Position numbers and translations under genes: made by a program
The notes under the pieces: generated by a model
The model's input: the letters and a program-made list of their open reading frames with translations, nothing else
The model's database searches: none
What the model was told of the DNA's origin: nothing
From: Marsupella aquatica
Taxonomy: Eukaryota; Marchantiophyta
Direction of reading: 5' to 3'
Assembly (NCBI GenBank): GCA_973895155.1
Contig: OZ316891.1
Span: 9,424,001-9,488,000, forward strand
Length of the DNA: 64,000 bases
Shown here: piece after piece, positions 24,158-35,885 of the stretch
How positions within the stretch are numbered: position 1 is the stretch's first letter
How the letters are laid out: each line of letters opens with the position of its first letter

Positions 24158-26460
24158 CGGTCTCTTTCTAGACTATTCTGGGTCCCACATGGAATGGATT
24201 GGGGCCCAAATTTTGATTATATGGAGCATATTTTGGTCCCGGATTTTAGATTACGTCTCTTGAATGTTGTTTCACCAGGCCACTTCCATTCCTATTATGA
24301 GTCTTTGATATTAAAAGTGGACCCACATGCCCCTCATTAGATGTTTGCTTGTCAGAGCAAGAAGGGCCCTAGCCAAAGAACTATGTGACATTTATGCGGA
24401 GTGGGTCCCCAACTTGTCTCTTAGCATGACTTTTAGGTGGAGTGAAAATTATTCTAGCACCATTAAATTGTTGGCTTTGCAAGACATTGGGGTCTATAAA
24501 ATGATTCCAAACTCTCGTTTAGCCCCTTTAGGCTATCTTTAGAATGTTAAATGACTGATAGATTAGCCTTGGTAAAATAAGACTCAAACTGCCCCTCAAG
24601 GTCCTGTAAAGCCACCCTAATGTGCAGCAGACTTGCATTTAGAGCACCTCCAACTGTACCGGTTTTGTTACTCTAGCTGGTTGTTGACCAAACCCATTAA
24701 AGAAAATACAAAAAATCAGGTCTGACCCACTCATAGAAACATCATGGGGTTTCGGGAAAGGTTTTTTTGGCTACTGGAGTTGCATATGGAAGAGATTCTG
24801 CAATACTTGACTATGTTTTGTTGTTGAGTTTTCAAGATTTCAATCTATGGTTGTGGGAAGTTGATACGTGCTGTTTAGGGGAACTAGCTGCCCCCTCAAG
24901 GGTGGGGCTGCTTTTCAGTTGGCCATGATAGCTACCTATAGTAAACTAAAAAGAGGATGTGGTCAGACTGAATATTTAATGTACCGTGTAAGCAAGACCT
25001 AAATGGGTTTGGAGATGCTCTTTTGTGATCACTCAGAGCAAGTAGCATTTGGAAGTGTGTCGAGCACACTTGATCTGAACTTATGTGAAGCAAGCAAAGC
25101 AAGTAGCATTTGGAAATGTGAAAGACATCCACCTCATGTCTTCACTTTTGTGCATGATGGGCACCAAGAGATACGGAGCAGCAATGGTGTAATTGGCAGC
25201 AATAAATGATTTTTCAAAGAACACTTGTCTAGAATGAGACAATGGGACCCTTGGTGCAAATTTCCTTAATAAATTGCTTCTTTGAAGATTTTATTCATCT
25301 AAGAGACATGGAAGATTAGAATAACAACCAGACTCAACTGCTTTACAACATGATTGGAGAACAACACTCTCTACAAAATTGCAAGTTATTTGCTAGAAAT
25401 CAAACTGTGTGTTTGGAATGGCAAAGCCCTGTTTTTAACCCCTACTGGGCCCTCAACATTTAAACCTGGGCTCCGGGCCTGTCACATGGTGCCTCCCACG
25501 CACCAGAATTGGCAAGTTGGGGCGTAGATGGCAGCCCCTGACCAGTCCCACCAAAGTGTGCATGGACAGCACCAAGCCCCAATTTTCCAATCTCTCCAGA
25601 AATATGATCTCTGTAGGAACTTCATGCTTGTCACTTCACTCATTGTGACTGGTGCCGACCAGGTCCAGGTGCGATCTGCCAAGGACAACCCTGAATACTA
25701 GTGGCCTCACCACTGGCCCCAACATTGGGTAGCAAATGGCCCACCAAAGGAAATGCTCTAACATAATAATTTCCTTTGTGTAATTGTTCACTATATTATA
25801 TATTTCAAACTGCCAGAAAACAAACCTAGTCCATCTGGGAGACAAAATCTCTCAGGCAAAAAACCCAATCATGGGAAAAAGGCAAAGGGCGAGTTTATAT
25901 ATATTGGGTGTCAAGAGAATCTGGTCTATCAGAGTCCTCAAGTCAAACATTGGGTCAATCCGAGCATGATTTTCACTCATGAGCTGGTAATGGATTTCGA
26001 AAATAGATAACAAACTTTCCGCGGAAAACAGCTAAATTGTATTTGAGTGGGTGGATTGTGATCGACGGTCCAGACTGTGTGTAGCCTAAATTCAAAAATT
26101 ATTATTCCTGCTCCCTAACTTCCCTCCTGCCCGTCGGGCACAACAGGAAAGAGTACGGTAGCGACATTCAAAATGACAAAAATAGTTATTTCTTTTTGTC
26201 GCGCGTTCCAGATGACAGTCTGTTGCCGGGCAGCACTATTTTTTCACGAACGGCTCTGCCTTCCGGGCAGGGAATAATTCTCTGGGCAGCCAGGTTTTTT
26301 ACCTGGTTTCTAAAAATGGGCATCTCTAAAAGAAGAAGGGCGGGCTACAGTAAAGTTGGAACACACAAGCCATATTTGTAGAGCACGTATGTGGTAGTGT
26401 CCTGTTTGTTTAGAGGGAGACGTTTATTATTAGATGGACTATCAACCAAACTTTTCTCTT
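24158..26460. other. Gene-free intergenic DNA
   Basis: I see no gene, RNA gene or terminal-repeat element here. Short frames of 60-71 codons are unsupported. The stretch at 26120-26350 is locally GC-richer, with several copies of gccgggca or tccgggca-like words, but no structure could be assigned. Confidence 0.4.
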
Positions 26461-26465
26461 AATCT

Positions 26466-26875
26466 CATGAGGTTTTGGGTACCTTGATTTATTCATATCA
26501 AGTAACATTTTTCATTTTTGAGATTCATCAGATAAATGTCTTTACAGGTTTCCATGGCTTTGGGGGATGTTTTGATTTAAGTTTTGAGAAGCCATTATCA
26601 CCCGTAATGCTGACTGTAATACATTTAAGGCCTGAGAGATTCTGTTTTTACTAGGTTTGGTAAAAGTCAAGGAGAAGATACTAATCTTGACCAAGAAAAC
26701 TCCTTGAAAAACAGAAATATATTTACTTTATGGGTCCCCAAACCAAAGTATTCTCCCCAACCAAAACCCCATGAGGTTTTGGGCATGTTTATTTAAAGTC
26801 CATTAAAGGTCTGGATACGGGAGTCAATCAAGCAACAATCTTGAATTTGGGGGTCCATCATGTAAATGTCTCCTG
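26466..26875. repeat. Degenerate direct duplication sharing catgaggttttggg
   Basis: catgaggttttggg occurs near 26466 and near 26770, each followed by a similar series ending in catca and then taaatgtct. The second copy is part of a short palindrome, ccaaaaccccatgaggttttgg, with 8-base arms. Similarity is weak outside these words. Confidence 0.4.
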
Positions 26876-28560
26876 AAAATACAGAGGGAAAAATGACAAA
26901 GTTAGGGCATTAAGGATTTTCAATTGTACAGTAGGGTCAGTTGATTAGTACAGTACTTATCGTGAAGGAGAAAATGCCATGATTAATCTCTGATAATTAC
27001 ATCTCCTCATATATAAGAATAATTGTCCGAATCCAGCTAGTGGGGTTTGTGACCAGGTGGGAGAATGCCTAGCTAATTTTAGCCCAAAGTGGCCAAGACT
27101 TTAATTTTCAGTGAGATAGAATTGGGCAAATTTTTGCCACTGAATAAAATGCTGGCTGACCCTAAACTGGCCTGCTTTCACTCCTGGTGACTTTGCGAGA
27201 GGTCCAAACACTAATGGGCTTTTTTCACCAAGGAGAACTGGGAGTGCCATTTCTTGTTCTCAATACCAACTCCATACCAAAGATATTCTGAAATGAACTT
27301 CAATATATGCAAATTCTTTGAATGAAGGAGCCAAAGTTTTGAAATGTTTAGACCTTGGGGTGAGCAATCCCTGGAAAGTCCTTTCCTGCCTGAGCTTTGG
27401 GCAAAGATCTAGAGATTAACACCAAGAACAGGAACTTTGTTTTTGTCCAACAGATTATGGGTGTCTCAATAGCCCAATAGTGTTGATAGGTAGAGGTGCA
27501 CAGTTGAAACCCTCCGAAGTTGTAGTTGAAGTGGGGTTGAGACAAGCTTTTGACACTCAAAGGAAAATGATAAGGGGTTTTGCAGGCAGCAGCCGATGTG
27601 GATGGGCGGCAGTAAGTCCAAATGCCATGAATGACCAGGGACTCTTCATTACTGAATCCTGTAGAGGTGGTGTAAACTTCTAAATAAAATTGACACACAC
27701 ATGAGCATTTACTTTGGCCCACGGCTTGCCTTGTAGGATTGGTAGACACCATACATGAATGGGCCACTGAATTCCTGTAAAGCCACCTACAACAGTTTCC
27801 ACTCATTTAGAGGGTCTAGATTTAATCTCGGCCTGAATCAAAAGAAGGCAAGGTACCCCCATTTCTACTAGAGCCACTCTCAGCATTTTGTTTCCTTAGC
27901 TAGCGTGACTTTACTTGAACTAGTGTACAACAATTTAGATTACACTTCCAAACTTTTGCTTTGAGATATCATCACCACCCTACATATCAAGTGACCAATC
28001 CACTGGCTGTACATGAAATTGAGAGTAGGGCTCCTTTGTCGTTTCCTTTTCTGGCCCTTGCTTCTTTGTTGGTTTTTGGTTGGGGTCTCCTTGGCTTGTT
28101 TTCCTTGGGGCCATTTCCCCCCTTTTCCTTTCCTTCATTGGGTTGCTTTGTCTTTGGGATCATGTCTCCCGGGTAAGTATTTTTTGCCCTTGGGCACCGT
28201 GATATATACTCTTGTAGTGAACTTCACCCAATCCTACTATGCATGGACTACAACCAACTTACTTTGCTGGCCCCCAAGATGCTGATGTGTGCAGTACATT
28301 TTTGCCTTTTTGGCCAAAGTTTATGCCACCTGTGCAGGATCTATTCTCACTGTTTTGTGACCCTATTATTAAATGCATTACCTGACAGATTGTTTTGGTC
28401 AGGAGACTTTCAATGGGCCTGTATATCAGGCATGGGCCTCCTGTATCACGTATAGGAAAACACACGAGTACTTTGTCGGCTAGTTCATGTAAAGTGCAAC
28501 TTGAGTGACTCTAATCCAACTTGTCAGAAGGTTTTCTACACACAAGTGTACTTTGTCCGC
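26876..28560. other. Gene-free intergenic DNA
   Basis: No gene is supported. At about 28173-28206 a segment with ttgcccttgggcaccgtgat followed by atatac matches ttgcctttaggcactgtgat and atatac near 20557-20583, pointing to an interspersed repeat 3' end shared by the two places. The flanking T- and C-rich run at 28040-28150 is compositionally unusual but otherwise unexplained. Confidence 0.4.
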
Positions 28561-28597
28561 TACTGTAGTTCATGTGAAGTAAACAAGCATTGGACTC

Positions 28598-28724
28598 AGC
28601 ATTGGTTTAAGCGGTTTACCATGGGGAGAGAAAAAATTGCTTAAACCAATGCTGTCCATTAAAGTACAATTAGTTGAACTACCCTAGTATTGGGTGACAC
28701 AATGCTCAACCCATGGTAAACCGC
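28598..28724. repeat. Nested inverted repeats (fold-back structure)
   Basis: Two perfect 15-base inverted repeats interleave. agcattggtttaagc (28598-28612) pairs with gcttaaaccaatgct (28639-28653). gcggtttaccatggg (28611-28625) pairs with cccatggtaaaccgc (28710-28724). The left arms overlap by two bases, so the hairpins compete. catggtaaaccgc and gcattggtt recur together again at 28712-28731. It may be a small non-autonomous transposon relic with rearranged ends; no target duplication was found. Confidence 0.7.
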
Positions 28725-28905
28725 ATTGGTTAAGGATCCATAAGTTGTCCAAGTAATTGCACAATTTTTGTTAGGAGCCCAGCAATTGATCTGAGATATC
28801 CTTATCAAAAGCGATATGTCCTTCCAGAAAAAGTACGTCACTTTTTTCCCATGCAAATTAACGTTCTTAGCAAAAGTGATGTGTCATTCCAAAAGCAGTC
28901 CATCA

Positions 28906-29200
28906 CTTTTATCTCCAATATAAATTGACAGATTACTTTACATAATCCATGGGGATTGGTACAACAAACCCATTTTTTAATCTCCAATGTACCACTTTTA
29001 TCTCCAATATAAATTGCCTGACTACTTTACATAATCAATGGGGATAGGTACAACCAACCCATTTTTATCTCCAATATAAATTGATCGATTACTTTACATA
29101 ATAATACATGAGATTGGTACAACAAACCCATTTTTATCTCCAATATAAATTCACCGATTTCTTTACACAATCCATAGGGATATAGTTACAACAAACCCCT
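28906..29200. repeat. Four tandem copies of a unit of about 68 bases
   Basis: Units carry ttttatctccaatataaatt at about 28908, 28996, 29063 and 29132, followed by gattactttacataat-like sequence and ggtacaac(a/c)aaccc. The first interval is longer (88) because of an inserted partial unit; the next two are 67 and 69. AT-rich, non-coding. Confidence 0.8.
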
Positions 29201-29439
29201 TGGTACATCTAGGCATAATATTCTTTCTGGGTACTCAAGTAAATTCCAGTCATCAGCATCGTCAGCTCAGCACTGTCCCAATTCTCCCACTCTCCCAGAC
29301 TCCCATGCACTGACTGCCAGTCTTGCACGCTCGTTGGGCTGTCACCAGTCGGTGTCCAATTTATTGTGCATATCAGTTCAAGTCCTTTTAGTACGTTTCC
29401 TTGAGCTCCCTCCAGTCCCTTGACTAATTCTTATTAAAT

Positions 29440-29690
29440 ACGTGATGATTGATGATGCAATGGCTGTGGCTGCAATAGATTAATGCACTTATTTATCAGG
29501 CCCTTACTTGAATCTCCTCCTCCTGCAGTGCTCACATCAGCTCATCACGATGGGTCCCTTGAATAAAAACTATTGAATATTTGATGGTCGATGGTGCAAT
29601 GGCTGTGGCAATAGATTAATGCAATTCTTAGGCCCTTACTCCAATCTAGTGTACTCCTCCTGCTGGTGCTCACATCAGCTCATCACGCCA
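29440..29690. repeat. Direct duplication of about 115 bases, spacing about 139
   Basis: Both copies contain gatg(a/g)tgcaatggctgtgg (29451 and 29590), then caatagattaatgca, aggcccttact and gctcacatcagctcatcacg in the same order. They differ by small indels. No coding potential. Confidence 0.8.
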
Positions 29691-29699
29691 GCGTTTTCT

Positions 29700-31358
29700 T
29701 GTGGCCAAACTATTAGCTGCATCAGATTCCATGTATCTAAAAAGTCTAAAATTTGCTGGCTTTTTTGCTTCCATTAGCCTCCCACCTAGCCAGAGACCCA
29801 TTTAGCCAGAATCTAACATCATCATGAAATCTAGAGAGATATGAGGGTAGGAAATTTCTCCAAGAAAAATATATGAGGAGTTACCCCAATGCGGATGCGT
29901 TGCACAATATTATCAAAGAGTAAATGATGTTGAGGAAAAATGCTATGGAGCATAAGAGAGATGGTCAAGCAATCAGATTGCAAGGAATTATATAAGATTT
30001 CAAAGAGTGTGCAAGTTGCAAGGAGAACGTCCAAAAGAGGTGCACAGTGACACCTTTAGGGCCATCTTATGGTTAGGAAAATGGTGACCATAATCCAAGG
30101 ACAGGGGAGTATTTTGATAGATACAAATAATACCACACTAGCGTCTTCTTCTCCTTACACAACGTGACATTAGCCAAATTTTGAGAAAGAACAACCTTAA
30201 AAAGGAGGCTCTATGGGACTGTGGGTGGAGGAGGGCAATGCAGGTGCTCGGGAGAGCCAGATGCCATTGCTCCTGTGGTGAAATTAAATTCATTATCGTG
30301 GTGCACTTTTAGAATAACTGTTGCTGCGAATGTGTGCGTCAGAATGTGTCTGACTGGGAGGCTACAGGACTCCACTGTACTAGCTTGATAATAATTAGTG
30401 CACACTCTCTGCTCATTCTCGTCCTCTCTCGATCTATTTATGAATCAATCTTACCCACCACTCCACTCCACTCCACTCGACCTCCCTGGGCGGTGGGATT
30501 CCCTGTACCTTCTTGGGATTTGGATGTTGAGGAGAATTTGATTATTGCCACACAAGTGCACCATCTTTTGCTATGAGTAGTCGCTGGGTGGGTCACGGGG
30601 TGATCGTTGCAACGTCCTGCATGGATGAATTTCTCTCTTGTTCTTCTTCTCTAATTGGCTCCCACATTGGAGTTTCTGAATGAATTGGATCTCAGGGTCT
30701 TGACTGTCAGTCTAGTCTCATGCGTGGGAGCTCGTCTTGAATGTGAATGAAAGTTAGACATTGATTGACTGGTGGGTTGTCTCTCGTTTTTTATTCCCCT
30801 CTCCGTGTGCATTTGATTTGACTGTGCCATTTCTTTGTATCTATTCTCGAGCTCGAAATTCGCTCGCTATGTTAGCTTTTTGAAGACGTTGATTGCTCCC
30901 TTGCTCGCAGTCCTGCACACTGAAGTGTGTCTGCATTCATTCAACCGAGTACTTATTTTCAACTTTGCATCAGAGTCTTGCAGCTCTCCACTTTGTCTCT
31001 TTTTCTTTTTTGCCGCAGAGGTTCTTCTGTTTTTACCCCCAGCAATTTTTCTTTTTCTATGCATTCCTTGCGCTCGCTCCCGATCAATCGATCCTCTGTT
31101 TGAGCCATCTCCTTTATCTGCTGCAGCTTTCTGTGCCTGGTGCAGAAGCAATTGTCAATGGTGGCTCTGGTGGTTATCTGGGTCTTTCATGCTGGAGCAT
31201 TGGCAACGAGGAGTTTACGGCAGGAGCAGAGGTTGATCTCCCAAGCACAGCATTGGCACTGCAGTGCGGTCTCGTTGGACTCTTAGCGGATGCAACAGGT
31301 GTGAAGAAGAGAAGGAGAACGCCAGGTGAGGAAGAGGACAGCAAAGACGATAATAACC
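29700..31358 (+). promoter_or_regulatory. Intergenic DNA and CT-rich leader before the gene at 31.4 kb
   Basis: The part before about 30700 shows no gene. From about 30780 the plus strand becomes pyrimidine-rich, the style of the leaders at 50.3 kb and 62.6 kb, which suggests a rightward transcript. A strong donor-like CCAG|GTGAGG lies at 31324/31325, so part of the leader may be spliced. Overlapping plus-strand frames (30835-31236 and 30893-31450) look like untranslated sequence read by chance. Confidence 0.35.
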
Positions 31359-32118
31359 ATGGCAGTGAGCGTCCAGATAGTAAGCAGAGAAGCATCGGAG
31401 CAGCTGTCGATGAAATACTTGGATTTGGCAACCGCACCCTCCCCAACTAGTGAGGCGGATGTCTCAGAGCTGAAAAGATTGTCCCTCCAGTCTTTTCTGA
31501 CTTCAAATTACGCCAACTCACCACGTCGGAGGCTCTCGGTCGAGGATTTGAGCGAGAAAGCCAGTTCGGGCGGTGGTGGCCCAGTATTTGAATCGCGAAG
31601 TCGATCGAGAGAGCTCTACTCGGCCTCGAAATTGAACGGAGACTCGATTCTAATCTCACTGACTTCCCTCGGGGAAGACAGGTTAGGGTCCATGCTGCAA
31701 TTGAGAAATTGCATGGCCACCCCCACTGAATTGATAAAGAAGAGCTGCGCAGGGTTGCCACGATCAAAGACCCACCAAGAGATGAGCTGGAAGTATAAGG
31801 TGGGCTTCTCCTTCTCCTTCTCATCTTTTACCTTACTTTGTCATCGTCATTGCATTGCTCGATTATGTCTCCTTGAATGAGGGAGACAGTCCTGCTTCTA
31901 TGTGCAAGCTTGGCCAAATCTTGATGAATTGGGACGAGAAGATAATTCGAGAAATTGAATGGGTGGTAGAAATGGTTCTAAAGGTCCAATGCTCCACGCG
32001 AATGGAAAGGTCTGTGACAGATGACTGATTAGACGACTAGAGCTCTACCTATCCGATTGGTTCACAGTAATTACTCTCCATGCAGCCTATCATAGACTTC
32101 CGGTCTTCCATAACATAA
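31359..32118 (+). CDS. Unknown protein, tentative two-exon gene
   Basis: The ATG at 31359 opens a 147-codon exon ending at a donor-like AAG|GTGGGC (31799). A possible terminal exon follows the acceptor catgcag at 32085 (32086-32118), staying in phase and adding ten residues before TAA, for about 157 residues. The protein is Ser/Arg/Leu-rich, with basic-serine patches such as SPRRRLSVEDL and a glycine run. No domain, signal peptide or membrane segment is visible and I recognise no family. The exon boundaries and the terminal exon are guesses; a longer gene reaching 33 kb is possible. Confidence 0.35.
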
Positions 32119-35100
32119 TGTGGGGATGGGATGGGATGGAACCTATAGCTACGGAAGTGCTTCCAGTTACTGACCGTAGGATTGTTTTAACGACCTTTTT
32201 CATGTTCTAAGAAGGTCTCGATTGGCCCACAAACATCATTCTAAGAACTTCCCCAAAACTAATAGCAGTATTGAGAAGCGCTGGAGCTTGTACATTTTCG
32301 TCATTAAAACAGACAGTAAGCACTTTCACTCTATTTCAGATTTAAAGATTTAGAGCCGAAGCTTGAATTTGAATTCTGTTGAGCGAATGTAGTCGTTGAA
32401 GTTTCTTGTATCAGTATCTCTTCTCCTGGGCACCCCCGTGCTGCACCGAACAGTACGCCGCGTTGTGATGTTCATCACCGCTTCGGATAGTTTGTGCTCT
32501 CTTGCCTGTTGTCATCGCACAGGCAATGCGCTAGAAAGTCCCGTTTGGGTGTTCTCTTGCTCGTAACCACGGGTAGCGACTGTGGTAAAAATTCCCATGC
32601 TTTTGCTCTGCTTTTAGATGCACTCCAGAAGTTTACATTCAGCACCGCAAAGTGCGCATTTCCTTTCTTATCATCAAACGGACAAATCCTGCAAGCACCG
32701 AAAGGGAATGTAGGTTCTGTTGCTCATCACCACGGGCAACTCAATTCTCCATCACTGTCAGAAGATGGCGCAGCCGAGATTCCGCAAGTGCATGGAATTC
32801 TTGCCCTCCCTTCCGACCCAATGGCAACGGACCCACAACGATATCTGAACAGAAGGGGTGTGAACGTACTCCTTTTGAGGATCCTATGACATTGTTGCGA
32901 AACCATCCACTCAACTCGTGAGGCTGCCGTTCCAACGGCCTCAGGGATGCCACTACTCTTATAAAGGCTCTTGTCTTGCTCTAGCAGAAATCAGTCGACA
33001 GGGCTGTAAAGATAAAATTTCCACCGAAGTTTGCGGTGGATAGGACATGCACTGAGGCAAGAATACAAGAAGGTCAAAACCATCACCCAAAAGATTGATT
33101 TGCGTCACTAGTCCGAAAACTATGGAGTCCGCAGAGGGGAAGAGCCGGTGCGTAGATTCCTGCAATCACTCTGGCCTCACACTGCCAGTGGCTGGTACAG
33201 AGAAACTCAGATGCACGACTTTAGTTCGTGGATATACTTATCCCATTCTCAACGTTTCGCAAAGAAGGACGAGAACACCTGTTAGCAGCATTTGTTTGCA
33301 TGATCAATGAATTTTAATGGCAGTAATTGGCAAGGTGATTTGGTAAGGCTCTGAAATCAGTAACTGGATGAGTGAGTGAAGATCCGCTTGAGCTGTCAAA
33401 GCCATACTTTTGCCAAGCTATCGTTGATGGAAAATTTGCTGGCTAATATTTCTCTCTCTGGTAGCCTCATAGTCCATTTCCTCCCCTATTGACTGACTAG
33501 ACCCACCGGGTTTTGGTTGCAGTTGTTCTACCTGTGTGGTGTTTCAAATATCGACATGGTTGACAACTACGTTTCGCTTCCGAGGTACGATGTAAACACG
33601 ACTATATAGAGGTCACTTCACTCGTTTATAGAAGTCTTTTCAGTCGGCACACGGCTTGTATGCTTAGCTCCTTCGATTTCATTCATCAGACTAGCTCGAA
33701 CATCCTGGGAAAGTACCAGGCGACTCTGTCGAACGCTAGTTTCTCTTGACACAGTGATGGATTTGTAGACGTGGCCCATCAAGTCATCATCATTTCCGTG
33801 CTCAGATGCGATACCCTTCCAGTATTGTGATCGTACTGAACTTCCTCTACTTTTGTGGCATGTAGGTCTCTCAGCCAAGGGAGTAGAAGTGCCGGCTCTT
33901 AGAGCTCGAGAGACTGGAGCTTCACCTGCCTTCCTCTGAATTTGATCTGGGGCTTGCCGGTATGCCAGCATCCACGACTTAGTGATGCTGCTCGTGGTCG
34001 TCGCTGACTACATGCTGTCGCCAATCTAACAGAATCATCATACTCTAAAATCGCGACGTACATTGCATTGTATACAGCCAAGCTTTCGTAGTAGTAGACT
34101 TGGCAAAGCTAATTCGGTCACCATAGGACCGGCCTCCCTACCCAAACTACACTTGCTCACACCCAAAGAGGACACAGGTTTTGGTGAAGATAAGCTTTCT
34201 TCAAACGAGAGCTGTCCCAGGTAGAAGAAAATTCAGCGTAGTGAATGCCAGCTATGATGACCAATCAGTTTCAATGAACTCGTTAAAGTAATGTTGATGT
34301 GTTAGATGTAGAATCTAGAGTAGTCGGCAAGGACTCTCTGCACCACTGCTCTGTGTGGAGAGAAACAGCATGGAACACTTACGGGAGATGGATGAAAGTC
34401 TGAAACCTTGAGAAGATGACCCTTCTACAGGTTCGACCAGTCAAGAGCTCAACTGCATTACCAATTGGATAATGAAGCTATTTCGCAATGTCTCGGATTT
34501 CCAGAGGGCTGCATTACTCAAGGTTTGGAATGTAGGATGTCGGAATATGAGATTGTTTTCATCCCTCTTAACATTCAATTGCTAATTAAAAAATTCCCTC
34601 ACAGTTATGTTGGGCTACGTTGCGTGAACCGTGGTTAGCTTGGGTAAAGATGTTTCTTTGAAATCTCGACGCAAACTCGTCATCTTTGATCTGTGATCAT
34701 AGCGTTGGTGGTTCCACCGGTGCATTGCGTTCATGGAGATGGCACCTCCGAGTCGAGCATGATACAAATAAACTTAGGATCACGGGTACAAGTCGCTGTT
34801 ATTACTCTGGAATGCAATTTGCCTGGTGATTTTTCGTTCCATTTATTGACATGACCCCAAGTAATTGGAGAGTATCTAGGAGCAGTAAGTTAGCTATTCT
34901 TGCAGTGGCGATAGAGTCTGAGGCCCTCTGAAGAATTTGAAAAGTTGGAGGATTAATTATTGAGCAAAATATGGAAAGGAAGAGATTTTAAGGTAGACTT
35001 CAAATGTGTTGTAGTACGCTCGTTGGTACGGCAGGACATATACATGATCAGTCACTGTGGTTTTTGAAAACCGAGATAAATTCCAAACGTATTCTGGTGT

Positions 35101-35885
35101 TCTCGTTGCACATCCCATCAGCAAGTCAGGTCGACCATTTCCGTGATGTTCATTGAACACTGGCAGCAGCCCTCGTCAGCCAGCCTTCCATTATACAATT
35201 CCAAACCAAATATAAAATATGACATGACAGTATTATTCTGTTCACCAGTCCTTAGGGACTAGCTATTTAGCAAAACTAATTGACAGTATAGATAAAGTGC
35301 AGGAAGGTTGTCAATTCTGATCTTTCACGACTTTCTAATTGGACTAACAACGAGATTGAACATGATACTTCCAATGGATGGAAGCTATATATGCGCGTTG
35401 TATTGATCATGTTACATGCAAGAAATTTCGTGTCTGAGTGCACACGCCAAGGTTCCACAACCTGGCATGCTCATCTTCAATTCATGACAGTGATCCGAAA
35501 AGAGTCCGATTTTAATTTTCATCATCAGCATCTACTTCTATTCACATGGCTTTCTATGCCACATATACTTGCTACGACAGATACCTGAATGTACCTGAAT
35601 GAATTTCTAACAAAATTGGTTCCCGAATATGTAGTGCCGCCAATAATTCGGTAAACCACATCCCAGCTGTGGTATGCCCAGAGGAGAGATGATAGCCGTA
35701 AGACTAAGTCCTTTTCACTGATTGATAGCATCTCCTTTATGAGTTTTTCAACCTTCTTAAGTAATAGCCAGTGTTCTTTCTTCAGTGCGATGCAAGCCCG
35801 GCATTCTGTGCAACGTTTTGTTGATCATACCTCAAGCTCTGCGGAGCAATGTGAAGAGAGAATTTCGGAATTAAAAAAGTGTTGT
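32119..35885. other. Region without a supportable gene
   Basis: Frames of 131 codons (32494-32889, +) and 117 codons (33618-33971, -) occur, and a short frame from about 32997 to 33113 (+) could be an exon, but none shows a domain, consistent splice sites or a recognised family. A 67-codon minus frame (34957-35160) is also unassigned. The part next to 35886 should contain the 3' untranslated region of the IWR1/RDM4 gene. No repeats were recognised. Confidence 0.4.

Noticed and set aside
26753-26785. MITE terminal inverted repeat
   Set aside because: The 8-base palindrome around ccatga has no matching partner end or target duplication.
28906-29200. CRISPR-like array
   Set aside because: The regularly spaced units are contiguous, diverged tandem repeats in plant nuclear DNA with no distinct spacers.
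30835-31450. Plus-strand frames of 133 and 185 codons with hydrophobic, Phe/Leu-rich sequence
   Set aside because: The hydrophobicity comes from a pyrimidine-rich leader being translated; no domain, and a better ATG exon lies at 31359.
33618-34081. Minus-strand gene at 33.6-34.1 kb
   Set aside because: Two overlapping frames have ATGs but no domain, no convincing splice sites and no recognised family.
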